50,879 nt of DNA from Terriglobia bacterium (GCA_020073645.1 JAIQET010000042.1:1-50879), one strand, 5' to 3'. Positions 8,640 through 17,329 are shown, numbered from the stretch's first letter. The notes: generated from the sequence alone by a model not told the origin. Made by a program: numbers and translations.

Positions 8640-8801
8640 GGTAGTGGTGCAGTTTGAGAATCTCGACCACCTCTTGCTTTGCGGACTTTGCGGCCTTTCT
8701 TTGCGAGCTTTGCGGTAAAAGGTCTTAAACCGCAAAGTACGCCAAGGATTCGCAAAGGGCGCAAAGAAGGCCATCGGACGAACTCAAACTGCACCACTAC
8801 C
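8640..8801. repeat. 162-bp palindromic MITE-like element with perfect 19-bp ends
   Basis: GGTAGTGGTGCAGTTTGAG (8640-8658) is repeated exactly in inverted orientation at 8783-8801. Inside, CTTTGCGG words (8677-8716) face CCGCAAAG words (8730-8770), making one very long hairpin. There is no coding capacity. It sits between the convergent dapD and HAD genes and ends eight bases before the HAD stop. It could serve as a bidirectional terminator or be a non-autonomous mobile element. Confidence 0.85.
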
Positions 8802-8808
8802 AGCGTCG

Positions 8809-9453
8809 CTAAGCTCTCACCTGCAACTTCCCGTTCGACCAGTTTACTCGTATCTGCTGCAGAGTCTGTATCACCGCATCTGCTTCCTGCAACTCCGAAA
8901 TCGGGTAGGTGCTGGGCAGTGCGATCACTTTCATCCCCGCGGCATGCGCCGCGCGAATTCCCGCCGGAGCATCTTCAATCACCAGGCATTCTTCCGCATT
9001 CACGCCCAGCAGTTCGGCGCCTTTCAGAAACGGTTCGGGATCGGGTTTGCCTTTCACCACTTCATCAGCGGACACCAGCACCCGCGGAATCGGCAGGTTG
9101 CCCAGCCGCAAGCGAGACATAGCCAGGTAACGAGTGCCCGAAGTGACCACGCCCCAGCAGCCATCGGGTACGGATCGGACTAGGTCGCCCGCTCCAGGCA
9201 TCACCGTCACTCCTTCTGTATCGGCGGCTTCGCGCTGCTCCAGTTCGCGGACTTCTGATTCGGCCGGAAGATGCGGCGCCAGCAGCCGAACCACTTCAAC
9301 CGTACGTCGTCCATGCGCGATCTGTAGCACCTTCTCCGGATCAATCCCGTTTTCCTTGGCCCAAGAACGCCATTGCCGGGCGACCGAGGGCGTAGAGTCT
9401 ACGAGAACCCCGTCGAGGTCGAAGAGGATGGCAGAGCACAGAAAAGTTTGCAT
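8809..9453 (-). CDS. HAD-superfamily sugar-phosphatase-like hydrolase
   Basis: A 214-residue cytoplasmic HAD hydrolase of subfamily I. Motif I FDLDGVLVDST (nucleophile D12, acid/base D14), motif II VVTSGTR, motif III Lys in KGKPDPEPF and motif IV VIEDAPAGIRAA are all in order. This matches small sugar- or glycerol-phosphate phosphatases of the HxpA/YfbT type, but the substrate cannot be fixed from sequence. It is convergent with dapD across the palindromic element, and eight bases separate its start from the upstream EcsC-like gene, so both are probably one transcript. Confidence 0.88.
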   Translation of the reverse strand: MQTFLCSAILFDLDGVLVDSTPSVARQWRSWAKENGIDPEKVLQIAHGRRTVEVVRLLAPHLPAESEVRELEQREAADTEGVTVMPGAGDLVRSVPDGCWGVVTSGTRYLAMSRLRLGNLPIPRVLVSADEVVKGKPDPEPFLKGAELLGVNAEECLVIEDAPAGIRAAHAAGMKVIALPSTYPISELQEADAVIQTLQQIRVNWSNGKLQVRA

Positions 9454-9460
9454 TACTCAA

Positions 9461-10162
9461 TCAGGATAACAACTTCATAGAAGCATCGATGGTGGGGACG
9501 GCATTTGGCTCGCTAAGCAGGCGGTTGCGCATTTCCAAATGACGCCGCCGAAAATGGGCTTGCGCGCGCACACCCCAGGCGCGCACGAAGTAGTAATTCA
9601 GCCCCGCTCCAATCAGGGAACTGGCAATCGGGATCAGGCGCCCCGCCCACTTCTCCACCACTTCCCCGCTGGCCTGCGCCGCAATACGCTGGATGACTTT
9701 TGGCACAAATCGGTTGACCACTTCTTTTTCCAGCAGCTCGCGGCTGATGTCCACCCCAGCGGCGCTGGCCGCGGCAATCCAGAGTTCCGCGGTTTCCTCG
9801 TCGGTGTTGTACTCGAAACCGTACAGCAGGCTCAGCTTCTGAATGGTACGCAGAGTGATGCCGGCTAGAATGCTGAGGTCAGGAACCATGGTGACGATCC
9901 CGCCCAGACCCAGCCCCGCACCTTCCGCCGCCGCCATCTTCATTCCGCCGCGAATCACGCGGAGGGCCAGATCGTCGAGCAGACCGATTTCTACCGAGTA
10001 CACCCCCTGGAAGCTGGTGATCGGCAACCCGTAGGCAGCCCGCAGTTGCAGCAGAAAATTGGGAGGATTGACTCGGACCGTCTGATAGGCGCGCTGGAAG
10101 CCCCGAACAATGGCACCCTCGACCCGCCGCCCCAGCCAGGATTTGTAAATCGCCGCAGGCAT
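9461..10162 (-). CDS. EcsC family protein
   Basis: The 233-residue product resembles the EcsC family, whose Bacillus member accompanies the EcsAB ABC transporter. The diagnostic part is the central glycine/alanine-rich amphipathic stretch (GAGLGLGGIVTMVPDLSILAG, about residues 101-120), followed by a helix with a conserved YGF. A second hydrophobic segment lies near the C-terminus (LIPIASSLIGAGLNYYFV). It is probably membrane-associated; its role is unknown. It is transcribed with the HAD gene. The upstream gap to divergent RNase J holds a short tandem repeat. Confidence 0.85.
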   Translation of the reverse strand: MPAAIYKSWLGRRVEGAIVRGFQRAYQTVRVNPPNFLLQLRAAYGLPITSFQGVYSVEIGLLDDLALRVIRGGMKMAAAEGAGLGLGGIVTMVPDLSILAGITLRTIQKLSLLYGFEYNTDEETAELWIAAASAAGVDISRELLEKEVVNRFVPKVIQRIAAQASGEVVEKWAGRLIPIASSLIGAGLNYYFVRAWGVRAQAHFRRRHLEMRNRLLSEPNAVPTIDASMKLLS

Positions 10163-10243
10163 CTATGACAACCTTAAACCAGAGCGGGTGTAGCAGGAAA
10201 GGCACTTCTCGGCTCTCAGTTCTCGGTTGGGCTTTCGTCGCTC

Positions 10244-10271
10244 GGTACTGGGTACTAGGTACTGGGTACTA
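10244..10271. repeat. GGTACTGGGTACTA x2 tandem repeat
   Basis: A 14-bp unit (two 7-mers GGTACTG/GGTACTA) is repeated exactly twice between the divergent EcsC-like and RNase J genes, 28 bases before the RNase J start. Confidence 0.75.
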
Positions 10272-10298
10272 GCTGTGTGCTAGCATCAAGAGTCCCCA

Positions 10299-11963
10299 AT
10301 GCCAACTGGAAAACTGCATATCGTGCCCTTGGGCGGTCTGGGCGAGTTCGGAATGAACTGCATGGCCGTGCGCTGGGGCGATGACATCATTGTCGTCGAC
10401 GCTGGCTTGATGTTTCCCGAGGCCGAACTGCTCGGCGTGGACATTGTCGTCCCCGACATCTCTTATCTCATCGAAAACCGTCAAAAGGTGAAGGCCATCG
10501 TCCTCACCCATGGCCACGAAGACCACATCGGCGCGCTCCCCTGGATACTTTCTGAACTCAATGTCCCGGTGTGGGGCACGGAGTTCACCCTGGCCTATGT
10601 GGAAGACAAACTGGAAGAGCACGGCCTGCTCGACGACGCCGACCTGCGCGAGATCCGGCCCGGAGAGCGGTTCAAAATTGGGCCGTTCACCATTCATCCC
10701 ATCCAGGTTACGCACAGCCTGGTGGATTGCGTGGCACTCGCGATCCACACGCCGGTGGGGGTCGTCATGCATACCGGCGACTTCAAGGTGGACCCGACAC
10801 CCACCGACAACAAGCTGTTCGACCTGCACGCCTTTGCCGAATACGGCAAGGAGGGCGTGCTGGCGCTGTTCCAGGATTCCACCAACGTCGAGCGCAAGGG
10901 CTACACGCCCAGCGAACGGGCGGTGCGGCGGAAATTTGATGAGGTCTTCGCGCGCACCCAGCGGCGATTGTTCATTTCGTGCTTCTCGTCTTCGATTCAT
11001 CGCATCAAGCTGACCGTTGACTTGGCCTTTGAACACGGCCGCAAAGTTGCCTTCATCGGACGCTCGATGAACAGTTCGGCGGAGATTGCCGAAGACCTCG
11101 GCTATATCGAGATTCCCGAGGGGCTGCTGATCCATCCCGGTGAGATGAAGAACTATCCGCCGGAAAAAGTCTGCGTACTGATCAGCGGCACCCAGGGTGA
11201 GCCCATGTCGGCGCTGTCGCGCGCCGCGGTGGACAACCATAAACATGCCAAGATCGAGAAGGGCGACACGGTTGTGCTCTCGTCGCGCATTATCCCGGGG
11301 AACGAAAAAGCAATTTACCGGATGATCGATCACCTTTTCCGGCGCGAGGCGCACGTGATTTACGAAGACGGCTCGTCGCCGCCGGTGCACGTGAGCGGAC
11401 ACGCCAGCCAGGAAGAATTGAAACTCATCATCAATCTGGTGAAGCCGAAGTATTTCATTCCCATTCACGGCGAGTACCGGCAATTGAAGCTGCACGCCGA
11501 ACTGGCGCAGTCCATGCACGGCTCGGTGGGCAACGTCATCCTGCTGGAGAGCGGCGACATCCTCGAGTTCGACGAACTGGGCACGCGCAAGGTGGGACGC
11601 GTCAACGTAGGCCGCGTCTGCATTGATTCCGGCTCGCGTACCGACGTGGTCGAGGACCTGATCATCAAAGACCGGCGGCACCTGAGCGAAGACGGCATCG
11701 TGCTGCCCATTATCGCCATCAACAAGCTGTCGGGCCGGGTAGAAACTTCGCCGGAAATCGTCACCCGCGGCTTTGCGCCCGGGGAAGACGGCTTCATGGA
11801 CGGCGCCCGCCAGATCGTCACCCAGACCCTGGAGCTGTCGAGCGAAGAAGAGAAGGCTGACTACGGCGTGATCAAGGAGAAGATCCGAGCGGACCTGAAG
11901 CGCTACATCTCGAAGCAAACCCAGAAGCGCCCGCTGATTATGCCGGTGATTTTGGAGATCTGA
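10299..11963 (+). CDS. rnj: ribonuclease J
   Basis: Metallo-beta-lactamase/beta-CASP nuclease with 5'-3' exonuclease and endonuclease activity, used in mRNA decay and rRNA maturation. The 554-residue product matches the RNase J1/J2 length. Zinc-binding motif H71-G-H73-E-D75-H76 is present, with the later histidine in MHTGDFKVDP. The beta-CASP region is about 200-375 and the IPIHGEYRQL motif is near 388. The C-terminal domain starts near 460. It is a single gene between repeats on both sides. Confidence 0.95.
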   Translation: MPTGKLHIVPLGGLGEFGMNCMAVRWGDDIIVVDAGLMFPEAELLGVDIVVPDISYLIENRQKVKAIVLTHGHEDHIGALPWILSELNVPVWGTEFTLAYVEDKLEEHGLLDDADLREIRPGERFKIGPFTIHPIQVTHSLVDCVALAIHTPVGVVMHTGDFKVDPTPTDNKLFDLHAFAEYGKEGVLALFQDSTNVERKGYTPSERAVRRKFDEVFARTQRRLFISCFSSSIHRIKLTVDLAFEHGRKVAFIGRSMNSSAEIAEDLGYIEIPEGLLIHPGEMKNYPPEKVCVLISGTQGEPMSALSRAAVDNHKHAKIEKGDTVVLSSRIIPGNEKAIYRMIDHLFRREAHVIYEDGSSPPVHVSGHASQEELKLIINLVKPKYFIPIHGEYRQLKLHAELAQSMHGSVGNVILLESGDILEFDELGTRKVGRVNVGRVCIDSGSRTDVVEDLIIKDRRHLSEDGIVLPIIAINKLSGRVETSPEIVTRGFAPGEDGFMDGARQIVTQTLELSSEEEKADYGVIKEKIRADLKRYISKQTQKRPLIMPVILEI

Positions 11964-12016
11964 CCCGCCGAGCTGTGGATTCGTCGTGGTCAAGCCGTCC
12001 TACCCAACGCCGCTGC

Positions 12017-12096
12017 AGGCCCGGAGGGCCTAAATAGTACAGCCCCGGGCGTAAGCCTGGGGTAGCAGTTCCCAGGAAAGCGAGTCCCGTAGGGAC
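12017..12096. repeat. three consecutive short hairpins (composite intergenic element)
   Basis: AGGCCC-gga-GGGCCT (12017-12031), CCCCGGGC-gtaa-GCCTGGGG (12043-12062, one G-U pair) and GTCCC-gta-GGGAC (12084-12096) follow each other downstream of RNase J. The words resemble dispersed repeats of acidobacterial and planctomycete genomes (recalled, not searched). They may terminate rnj or form the leader of the dehydratase gene. Confidence 0.7.
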
Positions 12097-12183
12097 GACA
12101 GAAACCTCGAAACGGACCAGGAGCCTCCCATCGTCACCCTCGACGACATCTGCCAAGCCCAAGCCCGCCTCCGTGGTGTAGCC

Positions 12184-13086
12184 GTGCGCACTTCCCTTCT
12201 CGAATCGAATATCCATGGCGACGACCGCAAGCTCTACCTCAAGCCGGAGAACCTTCAGCCCATCGGCGCCTTCAAGCTACGGGGCGCATACAACAAAATC
12301 GCTTCGCTTACCGACGAGGAGCGCCGCCATGGCGTGATCTCCTATTCCAGCGGGAACCACGCCCAGGGCGTGGCGTATGCGGCGCGCGCGTTGGGCGTCA
12401 AGTCGATCATCGTGATGCCCAACAACGCCCCCACGATCAAGCGCGAGGCTACGGCCTCCCTGGGTGCAGAGATCGTGCTGGTGGGCCCGGGCAGCGACGA
12501 ACGCAAGACCAAAGCCGAAGAACTGGCGGCGCAGTACGGATACCTTATCGTGCCTCCCTACAACGACGAAAAAATCATCGCCGGCCAAGGCACCATGGGC
12601 CTGGAAATTCTTGAAGACCTGCCCAAGGTGGAAACCGTGCTGGTGCCGGTGGGTGGCGGAGGCATGATCAGCGGCATTGCTGCCGCGATCAAGCTGAGCA
12701 AGCCGTCGGTCAAAGTGATCGGCGTAGAGCCAGCGCTGGCCGCGGACGCCCAGGCTAGCTTGCGGGCCGGCAAGATTGTTCAGTTCGCCGCTGAAGAGGT
12801 GACCCGCACCTTGGCTGACGGACTGCGAACGCAAAGCATCGGCCCCATCAATTTCGAACACATCCTCAAGTACGTGGACGACATCGTCACCGTCAGCGAA
12901 GACGAGATTCGCGAGGCCATGCGGCGGTTGGCGCAAGATCCGAAAACGGTGGCCGAACCCAGCGGATCGGTCGCGGTGGCCGGATTCCTCTTCCATCGCG
13001 ATCAGTTACCCAAAACGAAGTGGAACGTGGCAGTGATTAGCGGGGGAAACATCGAGCCGCAGATGCTGGCGGAGATGAGGCCGTAG
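12184..13086 (+). CDS. threonine/serine dehydratase (PLP, fold type II)
   Basis: Deaminates threonine to 2-oxobutyrate (or serine to pyruvate). The PLP lysine sits in GAFKLRGAYNK (K31 from GTG 12184), the asparagine-loop motif is SSGNHAQG, and the phosphate-binding loop is VPVGGGGM. There is no ACT domain, so it resembles the short catabolic TdcB type or YbiK-like enzymes. The first standard start codon is GTG 12184, but clear family sequence (VTLDDICQAQARLRGVA) continues in frame upstream to an ATC codon at 12130, itself preceded by AGGAG at 12119. Translation probably begins there, giving 318 residues. The stop codon TAG lies inside a REP-type repeat. Confidence 0.9.
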   Translation: MRTSLLESNIHGDDRKLYLKPENLQPIGAFKLRGAYNKIASLTDEERRHGVISYSSGNHAQGVAYAARALGVKSIIVMPNNAPTIKREATASLGAEIVLVGPGSDERKTKAEELAAQYGYLIVPPYNDEKIIAGQGTMGLEILEDLPKVETVLVPVGGGGMISGIAAAIKLSKPSVKVIGVEPALAADAQASLRAGKIVQFAAEEVTRTLADGLRTQSIGPINFEHILKYVDDIVTVSEDEIREAMRRLAQDPKTVAEPSGSVAVAGFLFHRDQLPKTKWNVAVISGGNIEPQMLAEMRP

Positions 13087-13104
13087 CGCCGGCGTCCCGC
13101 CGGC
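13083..13104. repeat. GTAGCGCCGGCGTCCCGCCGGC element
   Basis: GCCGGCG-tcc-CGCCGGC hairpin preceded by GTAGC. The TAG is the stop codon of the dehydratase gene. Same family as 8551, 18332 and 46882. Confidence 0.8.
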
Positions 13105-13194
13105 CACTTGCCTGCTGGTTACGGGTCACCTTCCCCGTTCCCCGGTGTAGAATCTTTAGTTCCGCTTTCATCCCTCAACTTCGAGGTGCAATCC

Positions 13195-14661
13195 ATGTTT
13201 CCTGCGATGCGGCGGCTTCTCGCCGCCACTCTCCTGTCTCTTCTCCTGATCACCGGGGCATTCGCCCAAGTTGCCAAAACCGACCAGCCCCCCAAGTTCT
13301 TCCCTTACGCGGTCCAGACCAAGACCCTGCCCAGCGGGCTGATCATCCTCGTGATTCCCACACCTGAGTTCAAAGACATGGTCACGTACTCGACTGCGGT
13401 CTTTGCTGGCTCGGGCAAGGAAACGGAAAAGGGCAAGACCGGGCTGGCCCACTTGTTCGAGCACATCATGTTCCGCCATGAGTACGGCGGCAAGCCGGGC
13501 GGCTACGACGAGGCCATCCGCCGCATGGGCGTGCACAACAATGCGTGGACAGATTACGATCTGACGTTTTACCACCCCACCACTTTCTCGCAGAACCTGA
13601 TCGGCCCCATTCCCCGTCCCGGTGGGCCAGTTCCCGGTCTCATTGAATTGGAATCTTCCCGTTTCAAGAACCTTACCCTCGACCGCAAGACTTTCGAAGT
13701 GGAAGCCGGGGCGGTGCTGGGTGAGTACCGCAGAGTGTTCTCCGATCCGGCGGAGAAGATGGTGGAGGATTTCTCACCGGTGGCTTTTCCGAACCATCCT
13801 TACGGCCACACCGTGATCGGTTATCGCGACGACGTGGAGAACATGCCCAATGCCTGGGATTCGGCCTGGGAGTTCTATCACAACTATTATGCCCCCAATG
13901 GCGTGGCGGTCATCGCGGTGGGCGATGTCGATCCGGCAACGATTTTTGCGGAGGCCGAGAAAAGATACGCCGACTGGAAGCCCTCGCATCTGCCGCAAAT
14001 TCCAGCCGAGCAAGCACCCGACGGGCCCAAGCAGGTGCACGTCAAGTGGGAGGCGGATGTCTCGCCCCAGCTCATCGTCGGTTATCACACGCCGGCCATG
14101 AAGCCGGGCAGCAAGGAGACCGCCGTCACTCAAATTCTGGGGGAACTGCTGGCCTCGCGCTCCGCGCCATTGTTCCAGAAGTTGCGTTACCAGAAGCAGA
14201 CCGTGACCAGTTTCGGCGTCGCGGGCGGCACCGAGTTTCTGGAAGCCACCGATCCCCACCTGCTCCTGCTCGACTCTGAGATGATCCTGGAGCGCTTCCG
14301 TAAGGACGGCAATAAGTATGTGGACGACGTGCAGAACGATGTGATCAGCGGTGTCGAAGACCTCAAGCAGTTCTCCCAGCAGCCCAAGGCAGCCGAAACC
14401 CTGCGCGTAATCAAGAGCAAAGTGCGCAACGATTTTCTCGCTAATCTGGACTCGACCGGCAGTATTGCGCAGGCGTTTGCGTGGTACTACCGCTTTGACC
14501 GCGATCCCCGGGCCATCGACAGCCTGATGCAGGCCATCGACTCGCTGACCCCCAAGGATGTGGACGCGTATGCGGCCAACTACTTCACGCCGCAGCGGCG
14601 AATCGTAACCACGCTATGGCACGACCAGGACAGCGCCGCCGGCGCGCAGGAGGCGAAGTGA
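13195..14661 (+). CDS. secreted M16 family zinc peptidase (catalytic member)
   Basis: Insulinase-like metalloprotease with an export signal (MFPAMRRLLA, hydrophobic core, cleavage near AFA-Q25). From ATG 13195 it has 488 residues, the two-domain M16B size. The inverted zinc motif HxxEH is H86-L-F-E89-H90 in GLAHLFEHIMF, with a distal Glu available in the VEAGAVLGEYRR region. It is translationally coupled to a second M16 gene (stop and start share bases at 14659-14663). Such pairs normally form a heterodimer of one active and one inactive subunit in the periplasm. A TAGAAT -10-like hexamer lies upstream at 13149. Confidence 0.93.
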   Translation: MFPAMRRLLAATLLSLLLITGAFAQVAKTDQPPKFFPYAVQTKTLPSGLIILVIPTPEFKDMVTYSTAVFAGSGKETEKGKTGLAHLFEHIMFRHEYGGKPGGYDEAIRRMGVHNNAWTDYDLTFYHPTTFSQNLIGPIPRPGGPVPGLIELESSRFKNLTLDRKTFEVEAGAVLGEYRRVFSDPAEKMVEDFSPVAFPNHPYGHTVIGYRDDVENMPNAWDSAWEFYHNYYAPNGVAVIAVGDVDPATIFAEAEKRYADWKPSHLPQIPAEQAPDGPKQVHVKWEADVSPQLIVGYHTPAMKPGSKETAVTQILGELLASRSAPLFQKLRYQKQTVTSFGVAGGTEFLEATDPHLLLLDSEMILERFRKDGNKYVDDVQNDVISGVEDLKQFSQQPKAAETLRVIKSKVRNDFLANLDSTGSIAQAFAWYYRFDRDPRAIDSLMQAIDSLTPKDVDAYAANYFTPQRRIVTTLWHDQDSAAGAQEAK

Positions 14662-16286
14662 TGAAAAACCAGTCTTCAGTCGTCGGTCGCCGGTCCTCAG
14701 CCATACTGATTGCGTTCATTCTCTTCTCACTTCTGTTGCCGGCACAGACCAGCAAGGGAAAAGCAGAACCAGTTCACGTGTTTGGGCCGAACCTGGTCAC
14801 ACTTCCCTCTTCGTCGTCGCTGTACCAGATTCAGATCATGGTGCGGACGGGTTCGGCGGATGATCCCGTGGGCAAGGAAGGCACTGCCAGCCTGGTGGCG
14901 CGCGCGCTGATCGAAGGCGGCTTTGGCGATCCCAAGAATCCGATCACCAAGGAAAAGCTGGCGGACACCACGCGTCCCTGGGGCGATGCCGCCACCCCCC
15001 AGGTCCTGGTGGACAAACAGGCGACGACCTTTTCGGTCATTGTTCCCCGTGACGCCTACCCCGAGTTCGTCGCGCGGGTGCTGAAGCCGATGTTCACTCA
15101 GCCGCTATGGATGCAGGCGGAACTGGACCGGCTGCGGCGTGAGGCTTTGGCTGGCATCCAGTCAGGCCTGCGCTTTGAGGACGAGGAGTCCCTGGGACTG
15201 GCGGCGCTGGACAACTGGGTGATTCCGGGCCTGGGGCTTGATCACCTCACCGCGGGCACGGTGAAGGGCCTGGGGGCGATCACCCGCGATGATCTGGCTG
15301 GTTTCTACAAGAGGTACTACCAGCGCGGGAACATGTCCGTGTCCACCAGCATCAACGACCAAAACCATCTGGCTACGCTGATGGAAGCTTTGCCCGAGGG
15401 CGAGCGGTTTGCGCGGCCGATGTCCCTGGTTCGGGTGACACCGGAGCCCGGCCGTCACGTACTCATCATCACCCAGCCCAACGCCATCGCCACCGGACTG
15501 CACGTCGGATTTCCGATCCCGCTCACTCGATCCAGCGAGGACTACTGGCCGTTGTTCGTAGGGAATGTCTTCCTGGGCTTGCACCGCGACGATTTTGGCC
15601 GGCTCTACGGCGAAATTCGCGAGGAGCGCGGGTACAACTACGGCGACTATTCGTACATCGAATATCTGTACGGACGGCCATTTTTCCTGTTTCCGCCGCC
15701 GACCACACCGCGCACGCAGGAGTACTTCAGCATGTGGATCCGGCCGGTAGGCCACCAGTACACGCACTTCATCCTGAAGGCGATGACCGCGGAACTGGAC
15801 CGCTTCGTCAAGGAAGGGCTCACGCCCGAGCAGGTGGCGGAAGCCAAGATCAAGGCCCGCACCTTGTACTTGAACTACGCCGAGAGTCTGTCACGGCAGG
15901 TGGGTTACCGGCTGGACGATATGTTCTACGGCACCAAGGACAACGGCTATCTGCAGCAGATGCTAGCCAGGATTGATGCGGTCACTCCCGAGCAGGTCAA
16001 TGCGGCCATCAAGAAGTACCTGCAGGTGGAGAACCTGAAGTACGTGATTGTGACCAATGAAAGCCTGGGAGACAAATTGGCCGACGACATCGCCAGCGGA
16101 AGCAACGTGACTCCCAAGACGCTGGCCGAGTATCACGTATCCGAGCCGATACCGCCCGAGAAGCAGCAGATGCTGCAGCAGGATGAGCAGTGGAAGGCGT
16201 ATCCGCTGAACATTCCGCGCAGCAACATCCAGGTGGTGAAGGCGGCCGATATGTTCGAGAGTGGCCCGGCAGAGCCCGGTCACTAA
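14661..16286 (+). CDS. secreted M16 family protein lacking the zinc motif
   Basis: A 541-residue partner of the preceding peptidase. ATG 14661 overlaps the upstream TGA; the next residues include an export signal (SSAILIAFILFSLLLPAQT). The M16 fold is clear (REERGYNYGDYSY, substrate-like loops, paired halves), but the position of HxxEH reads TASLVARALIEGG, so zinc cannot be bound there. By analogy with the PqqF/PqqG-like and YmxG-type pairs it is probably the non-catalytic subunit that shapes the chamber. It is longer than the active partner by about 50 residues at the C-terminus. Confidence 0.9.
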   Translation: MKNQSSVVGRRSSAILIAFILFSLLLPAQTSKGKAEPVHVFGPNLVTLPSSSSLYQIQIMVRTGSADDPVGKEGTASLVARALIEGGFGDPKNPITKEKLADTTRPWGDAATPQVLVDKQATTFSVIVPRDAYPEFVARVLKPMFTQPLWMQAELDRLRREALAGIQSGLRFEDEESLGLAALDNWVIPGLGLDHLTAGTVKGLGAITRDDLAGFYKRYYQRGNMSVSTSINDQNHLATLMEALPEGERFARPMSLVRVTPEPGRHVLIITQPNAIATGLHVGFPIPLTRSSEDYWPLFVGNVFLGLHRDDFGRLYGEIREERGYNYGDYSYIEYLYGRPFFLFPPPTTPRTQEYFSMWIRPVGHQYTHFILKAMTAELDRFVKEGLTPEQVAEAKIKARTLYLNYAESLSRQVGYRLDDMFYGTKDNGYLQQMLARIDAVTPEQVNAAIKKYLQVENLKYVIVTNESLGDKLADDIASGSNVTPKTLAEYHVSEPIPPEKQQMLQQDEQWKAYPLNIPRSNIQVVKAADMFESGPAEPGH

Positions 16287-16290
16287 GTGT

Positions 16291-16323
16291 TTTTTGTCAT
16301 TCCGAGCGCAGCGAGGAATCCCT
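16291..16323. repeat. dispersed GTCATTCCGAGCGCAGCGAG repeat
   Basis: TTTTTGTCATTCCGAGCGCA followed by GCGAGGAATCCCT is a very widespread bacterial intergenic repeat; it would read as CHSERSEES if translated. It follows the M16 gene stop and its presence argues against any start upstream of it for the next gene. Confidence 0.85.
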
Positions 16324-16396
16324 ATTCCCGCCACACATGTTGGCGGAGTGGAGTGCTTGGCTTCGCACGATCATCCCAGGGTTCAGCGTGTATTGT

Positions 16397-17329
16397 GTGA
16401 AATCCCAGAAGAGCTCAAATGCGTTGCTGGTTGCGCTGTTGCTCAGTTGCAGCATGAGTGCGTTTGCCGCCGAGCGCGCCACCACCGTGCGAGTGGCCTC
16501 GGTCTACCTCACGCCCGACAACACCTCCGCCAAGCTGGCCGATCTCGACCGCGGACGTGAAGTGATCATCCTGGAGACCAGCCGGGACTGGCTGCACGTC
16601 GAGGCCAATCTCACGGAAGAGCGCACCGTCACCGGATGGATGCTCGAGAAAGGAGTGGTGCGGCCCTCCACCCCGAACGGCGACAAGATCCTCTTCGGGG
16701 AGGCGGTGGACTCCGAGGATCAGGCCAGCCAGAGGCACGGGCGAAGGGGTGCCGCGCAGGATGCCTTGTATCTCTACTACCGGGTGGCCGAGGAGTTCCC
16801 CAACTCGCCGCTGGCCGGAGAAGGCATGTACCGCTCCGCCGACATCCGCTGGCAGATCGAAAAGGCCGACGTCATGTCGCGCCCGTCGGCCAAGGAGCAG
16901 GACGCCTACCTGCGCGTGGGCATGAACGAAGAGTTCATGAAAGAAGTCATGAAGAAGTTCTCGGGCACCAAGTGGGCCGATCTGGCCGCGTTCCACCTCA
17001 TCGATAACAAGCTCTGCGGCGATTGGCAGGGCGCCTCCAAATGTCCGGAGAAGGAAGCGGACATCTACGAAAAATACGCGCGGGAGCGTCCCCAATCTCC
17101 GTCTACGCCGGAGGCGCTCTACGACGCGGCCTGGCGCCGTTCGGCGCTGATCGAAATCTACAAACAGGAAGACCAGGTAAAAAAGTCGGAAGAGTCCAAA
17201 GCCAAAGCCATGGCTCTGGCGCAGAGCGTCGCGACCCAATATCCGCAAACCGACTGGGGTGCGCGCGCGCACCGGCTTCTCTACCTGATGCAGCACGGCA
17301 TCCCGACCTACGGGAACGCACAGGAATGA
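16397..17329 (+). CDS. exported SH3-domain and TPR-like repeat protein
   Basis: From GTG 16397 the product has 310 residues with an export signal (KSSNALLVALLLSCSMSAFA, cut before AER); GTG 16388 is equally possible. Residues about 35-95 form a bacterial SH3 domain (TVRVASVYLTPDNTSAKLAD, WLHVE, TGWMLEKGVV). The remainder is helical with repeated YYRVAEEFPNSPLAGEG and KYARERPQSPSTPEALYDAA units, typical of outer-membrane-lipoprotein/TPR hairpins (YbgF/BamD style). It may bind cell-wall peptides or scaffold envelope complexes; the next gene, uppP, also serves the envelope. Precise role unknown. Confidence 0.8.
   Translation: MKSQKSSNALLVALLLSCSMSAFAAERATTVRVASVYLTPDNTSAKLADLDRGREVIILETSRDWLHVEANLTEERTVTGWMLEKGVVRPSTPNGDKILFGEAVDSEDQASQRHGRRGAAQDALYLYYRVAEEFPNSPLAGEGMYRSADIRWQIEKADVMSRPSAKEQDAYLRVGMNEEFMKEVMKKFSGTKWADLAAFHLIDNKLCGDWQGASKCPEKEADIYEKYARERPQSPSTPEALYDAAWRRSALIEIYKQEDQVKKSEESKAKAMALAQSVATQYPQTDWGARAHRLLYLMQHGIPTYGNAQE

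Noticed and set aside
10269..11993. A 574-codon minus-strand frame opposite RNase J
   Set aside because: Complete overlap with a certain gene; His/Arg/Gln-rich translation typical of reverse-strand codon bias.
16190..16396. N-terminal extension of the SH3/TPR protein upstream of GTG 16397
   Set aside because: It would translate the dispersed CHSERSEES repeat and part of the upstream M16 gene; the signal peptide begins after 16397.
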